A stretch of DNA of 64,000 nt, from positions 7,068,001-7,132,000 of the forward strand of contig NZ_CP120983.1 in NCBI RefSeq assembly GCF_030719215.1, in the 5' to 3' direction. A program made the translations under genes and the position numbers. The stretch comes from Streptomyces sp. Alt3 (GTDB lineage Bacteria; Actinomycetota; Actinomycetes; Streptomycetales; Streptomycetaceae). Below are positions 62,193-64,000 of this stretch, in pieces (positions within the stretch are counted from its first letter, which is position 1; each line of letters starts with the position of its first letter). Under the pieces are notes generated by a model. It was not told the DNA's origin, did no database searches, and worked only from the letters and a program-made list of their open reading frames with translations.

Positions 62193-63212
62193 CTACGCGG
62201 ACTGGGGTTGCAGGAGGCGGGCCAGCAGGTCGTCCAGACTCACCATGCCGGTGAGCCGTCCCGAGGCGTCCCGGACGACGGCGAGCGAGGCCCGGCGCCG
62301 GCGCAGCAGCTCGATCGCCTCGGCGACCGTGGCGTCCTCGGTCAGTTCCGGCACGGGACGGGCCAGCTCACGTGCCGAGGCCGCCCGTCCCTGGGCGCGC
62401 GCGACGAGGACGTCACGGGCGTGCACCGAACCCAGGACGGTCCCGTCCCGGAGGACCAGCAGCCGGGTGCGGTCGGTGTCGGCAGCGAGGCGCAGGATCT
62501 GTTCCGCGTCCGCGTCGCCGTCGACGGCGGAGATGCCGGAAGCGGGGATCTGAAGGTCGCGCACCGGGGTGTCCGGTTCGGTCAGTGAGCGGGTCAGCAG
62601 CTCGGAGTCGGTCTCGCTGATCAGGCCCAGCCGCTCGGACTCCTCCACCAGGTGGGTGAGCTGCTCGCGGTTGTGGACGGAGGTCAGCTCGTCGCGCGGG
62701 GTGACCTTGCACAGCCGTACGAGTGCGTTGCTGATCCTGTTCAGGACCCAGATCAGCGGGCGCACCGTCTTCACGACGCTCCGGAAGGGCGGGGAGAGCA
62801 GCATCGCGGAGCGTTCGGGGTGGGCGATGGCCCAGGACTTGGGTGCCATCTCGCCGAGCACCATGTGCAGGAAGACCACCACGATCATCGCCACCGCGAA
62901 CGCGACGCCGTAACTGAGCGCGGTGGGGAGCCCCAGGTCGTGCAGCAGGGGGTCGAGCTCGTGGGAGATCGCCGGTTTGGAGACCGAACCCAGGCCCAGC
63001 GTGCACACCGTGATGCCGAGCTGTGCGCCGGCCAGCATCAGTGACAGCTCGCGCATACCGGCCAGCGCCGCCTTCGCGCCGCGCCGGCCCTCGGCCACGG
63101 CCTTCTCCATGCGGTGCCGTTTGGCGGCGACCAGTGCGAACTCGGCCGCGACGAAGAACCCGCTGCCGACCAGCAGCAGCACGGTGACGAAGATCGCCAT
63201 CGGGAAACTCAT
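62193..63212 (-). CDS. CNNM/CorC-family transmembrane protein, short partner
   Basis: A 339-residue protein with the CNNM membrane domain (VLLLVGSGFFVAAEFALVAA, HMVLGEMAPKSWAIA) followed by a CBS pair (VHARDVLVAR, LTGMVSLDDLLARLL) and no CorC_HlyC domain. It overlaps the upstream partner by ATGA (63209-63212), mirroring the long-short pair at 35-37 kb. Probably part of a cation transporter. Confidence 0.9.
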   Translation of the reverse strand: MSFPMAIFVTVLLLVGSGFFVAAEFALVAAKRHRMEKAVAEGRRGAKAALAGMRELSLMLAGAQLGITVCTLGLGSVSKPAISHELDPLLHDLGLPTALSYGVAFAVAMIVVVFLHMVLGEMAPKSWAIAHPERSAMLLSPPFRSVVKTVRPLIWVLNRISNALVRLCKVTPRDELTSVHNREQLTHLVEESERLGLISETDSELLTRSLTEPDTPVRDLQIPASGISAVDGDADAEQILRLAADTDRTRLLVLRDGTVLGSVHARDVLVARAQGRAASARELARPVPELTEDATVAEAIELLRRRRASLAVVRDASGRLTGMVSLDDLLARLLQPQSA

Positions 63213-64000
63213 GCCTGCTCCTCCGGCCGGTCCGCCAGACGCTCGATACGGATGCGCTCCGGCACGTGCCGGTCGAGGGCGCGTACGTCGATGGCCGCGA
63301 CCGCCCCGTGGGACAGCGGCACCGTGAGACGGTCGCCGATGGCCGGGAAGCGCCCGAGCCGGTCGATGATCAGGCCGGCCACGGTGTCGTAGTCCTCCTC
63401 GGCGGGCAGCTCGATCCCGGTGGTCTCCGCCACCTCGTCCAGGCGGCGCCCGGCGTCCACGATCCACCCGTCGCCGTCCGCGACGGCCACCTCGGTGACC
63501 GTGTCGGACTCGTCGGCGATGTCACCCACGAGCTCCTCGGCGATGTCCTCGTACGTGACGACCCCGGCGACGCCGCCGTGCTCGTCCAGGACGACGGCGA
63601 ACTCGTCGTCCCGCTCCCGCATCCGCTCCACGGCAGCCGGCAGCGGCAGGGTGTCCGGCAGCAGCAGCGCCCCGCGTGCCACCGCCCCGGCGGTCGCGGC
63701 GGTCAGCCGGCCGGCGGGCAGCCCCATGAGCTCCCGCACGCCCAGCACACCCGCGACATCGTCGGGGTGGTCGCCGAGCACCGGGTAGTTGGAGTGGCCG
63801 TGCCTGCCGATGAGACCGATCGCCTCGGCGGCCGTGGCGTCCTTGCGGACGAAGACCGCGTCGGCGCGCGGCACCATCACCGCGTGCAGGGTCCGCTCCG
63901 AGAACTCCAGGGCGTGGTCGAGCAGTTCCGCCGTGCCGCGCGGAAGCTGGCCCTGTTCGTGGGACTCGCCGATCAGATGGCCGAGCTCCTCCAGGGTGGC
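63209..64000 (-). CDS. CNNM/CorC-family protein, long partner, 5' end outside window
   Basis: The visible 263 C-terminal residues contain the CBS pair (MVPRADAVFVRKDATAAEAI, then VVLDEHGGVAGVVTYEDIAE) and the CorC_HlyC domain (YDTVAGLIIDRLGRFP). The frame is open to the window edge, so the CNNM membrane domain lies beyond 64000. It is translated before, and coupled to, the short partner. Confidence 0.88.
   Translation of the reverse strand, partial: ATLEELGHLIGESHEQGQLPRGTAELLDHALEFSERTLHAVMVPRADAVFVRKDATAAEAIGLIGRHGHSNYPVLGDHPDDVAGVLGVRELMGLPAGRLTAATAGAVARGALLLPDTLPLPAAVERMRERDDEFAVVLDEHGGVAGVVTYEDIAEELVGDIADESDTVTEVAVADGDGWIVDAGRRLDEVAETTGIELPAEEDYDTVAGLIIDRLGRFPAIGDRLTVPLSHGAVAAIDVRALDRHVPERIRIERLADRPEEQA

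Overview
This window is a high-GC chromosome segment from an actinomycete, almost certainly a Streptomyces. The evidence is codons ending almost only in G or C, frequent GTG starts, rare TTA (bldA-type) codons, perfect GC-rich hairpin terminators without T-runs, a twin-arginine exported enzyme, an actinobacterial GuaB1 and a riboflavin operon with a RibM (PnuX) transporter. No rRNA, tRNA or CRISPR array was seen.

Layout. 1-6.8 kb: housekeeping genes (metK, helicase-deficient priA, fmt, rsmB). 6.8-11.0 kb, minus strand: a sulfonate uptake operon (tauD, ssuB, ssuA, ssuC) preceded by an unannotated 23-residue Cys-rich leader peptide; ssuC carries an apparent 5' frameshift. 11.3-16 kb: rpe, a SorC-type regulator, a sesquiterpene synthase and guaB1. 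16.1-21 kb: an aldehyde dehydrogenase with its own palindromic operator, an Lrp/AsnC regulator, and a pair closely resembling the lysine 2-monooxygenase pathway (davA, davB). 21-26 kb: a DUF5995 protein with an 18-bp tandem repeat, a nucleobase permease, and a divergent MFS/ROK pair around a palindrome. 26.4-28 kb: a small AT-richer island with an orphan gene and a broken XRE regulator. 28.5-34.2 kb: FMN riboswitch, ribD-ribE-ribM-ribBA-ribH, then hisE-hisG. 34.3-40.4 kb: a PH-like membrane protein, two CNNM/CorC proteins, a CbxX/EccA-type AAA ATPase and a small kinase. 40.6-52.4 kb: accessory region rich in secreted proteins (C39-like peptidase, I36 inhibitor, lipoprotein, subtilase with three P-domains, TerD, alpha/beta hydrolase) plus transposon debris and a 168-bp MITE-like element.

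The most interesting locus is 53.1-62.1 kb. A 53-residue Cys-free peptide with an excellent RBS is followed by a 44-bp hairpin and then nine tightly coupled genes: a JmjC/RoxA-like oxygenase, an arginase-family enzyme with all metal ligands, a radical SAM/SPASM enzyme (frameshifted in this sequence), a second JmjC-like oxygenase started by TTG, an aldo/keto reductase, a three-gene ABC-2 exporter and a PhyH-type dioxygenase. Nearly all junctions are 4-20 bp overlaps. I read this as an undescribed RiPP pathway in which a ribosomal peptide is crosslinked by radical SAM chemistry, oxidised by up to three Fe/2-oxoglutarate enzymes and possibly has arginine converted to ornithine, then exported. The product and enzyme order are inference.

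The right edge (62.2-64 kb) holds a second CNNM/CorC pair, the upstream member cut by the window. Three otherwise intact genes (ssuC, the alpha/beta hydrolase, the radical SAM gene) have single-base frameshifts in GC-rich runs, so either real lesions or base-calling errors are present.
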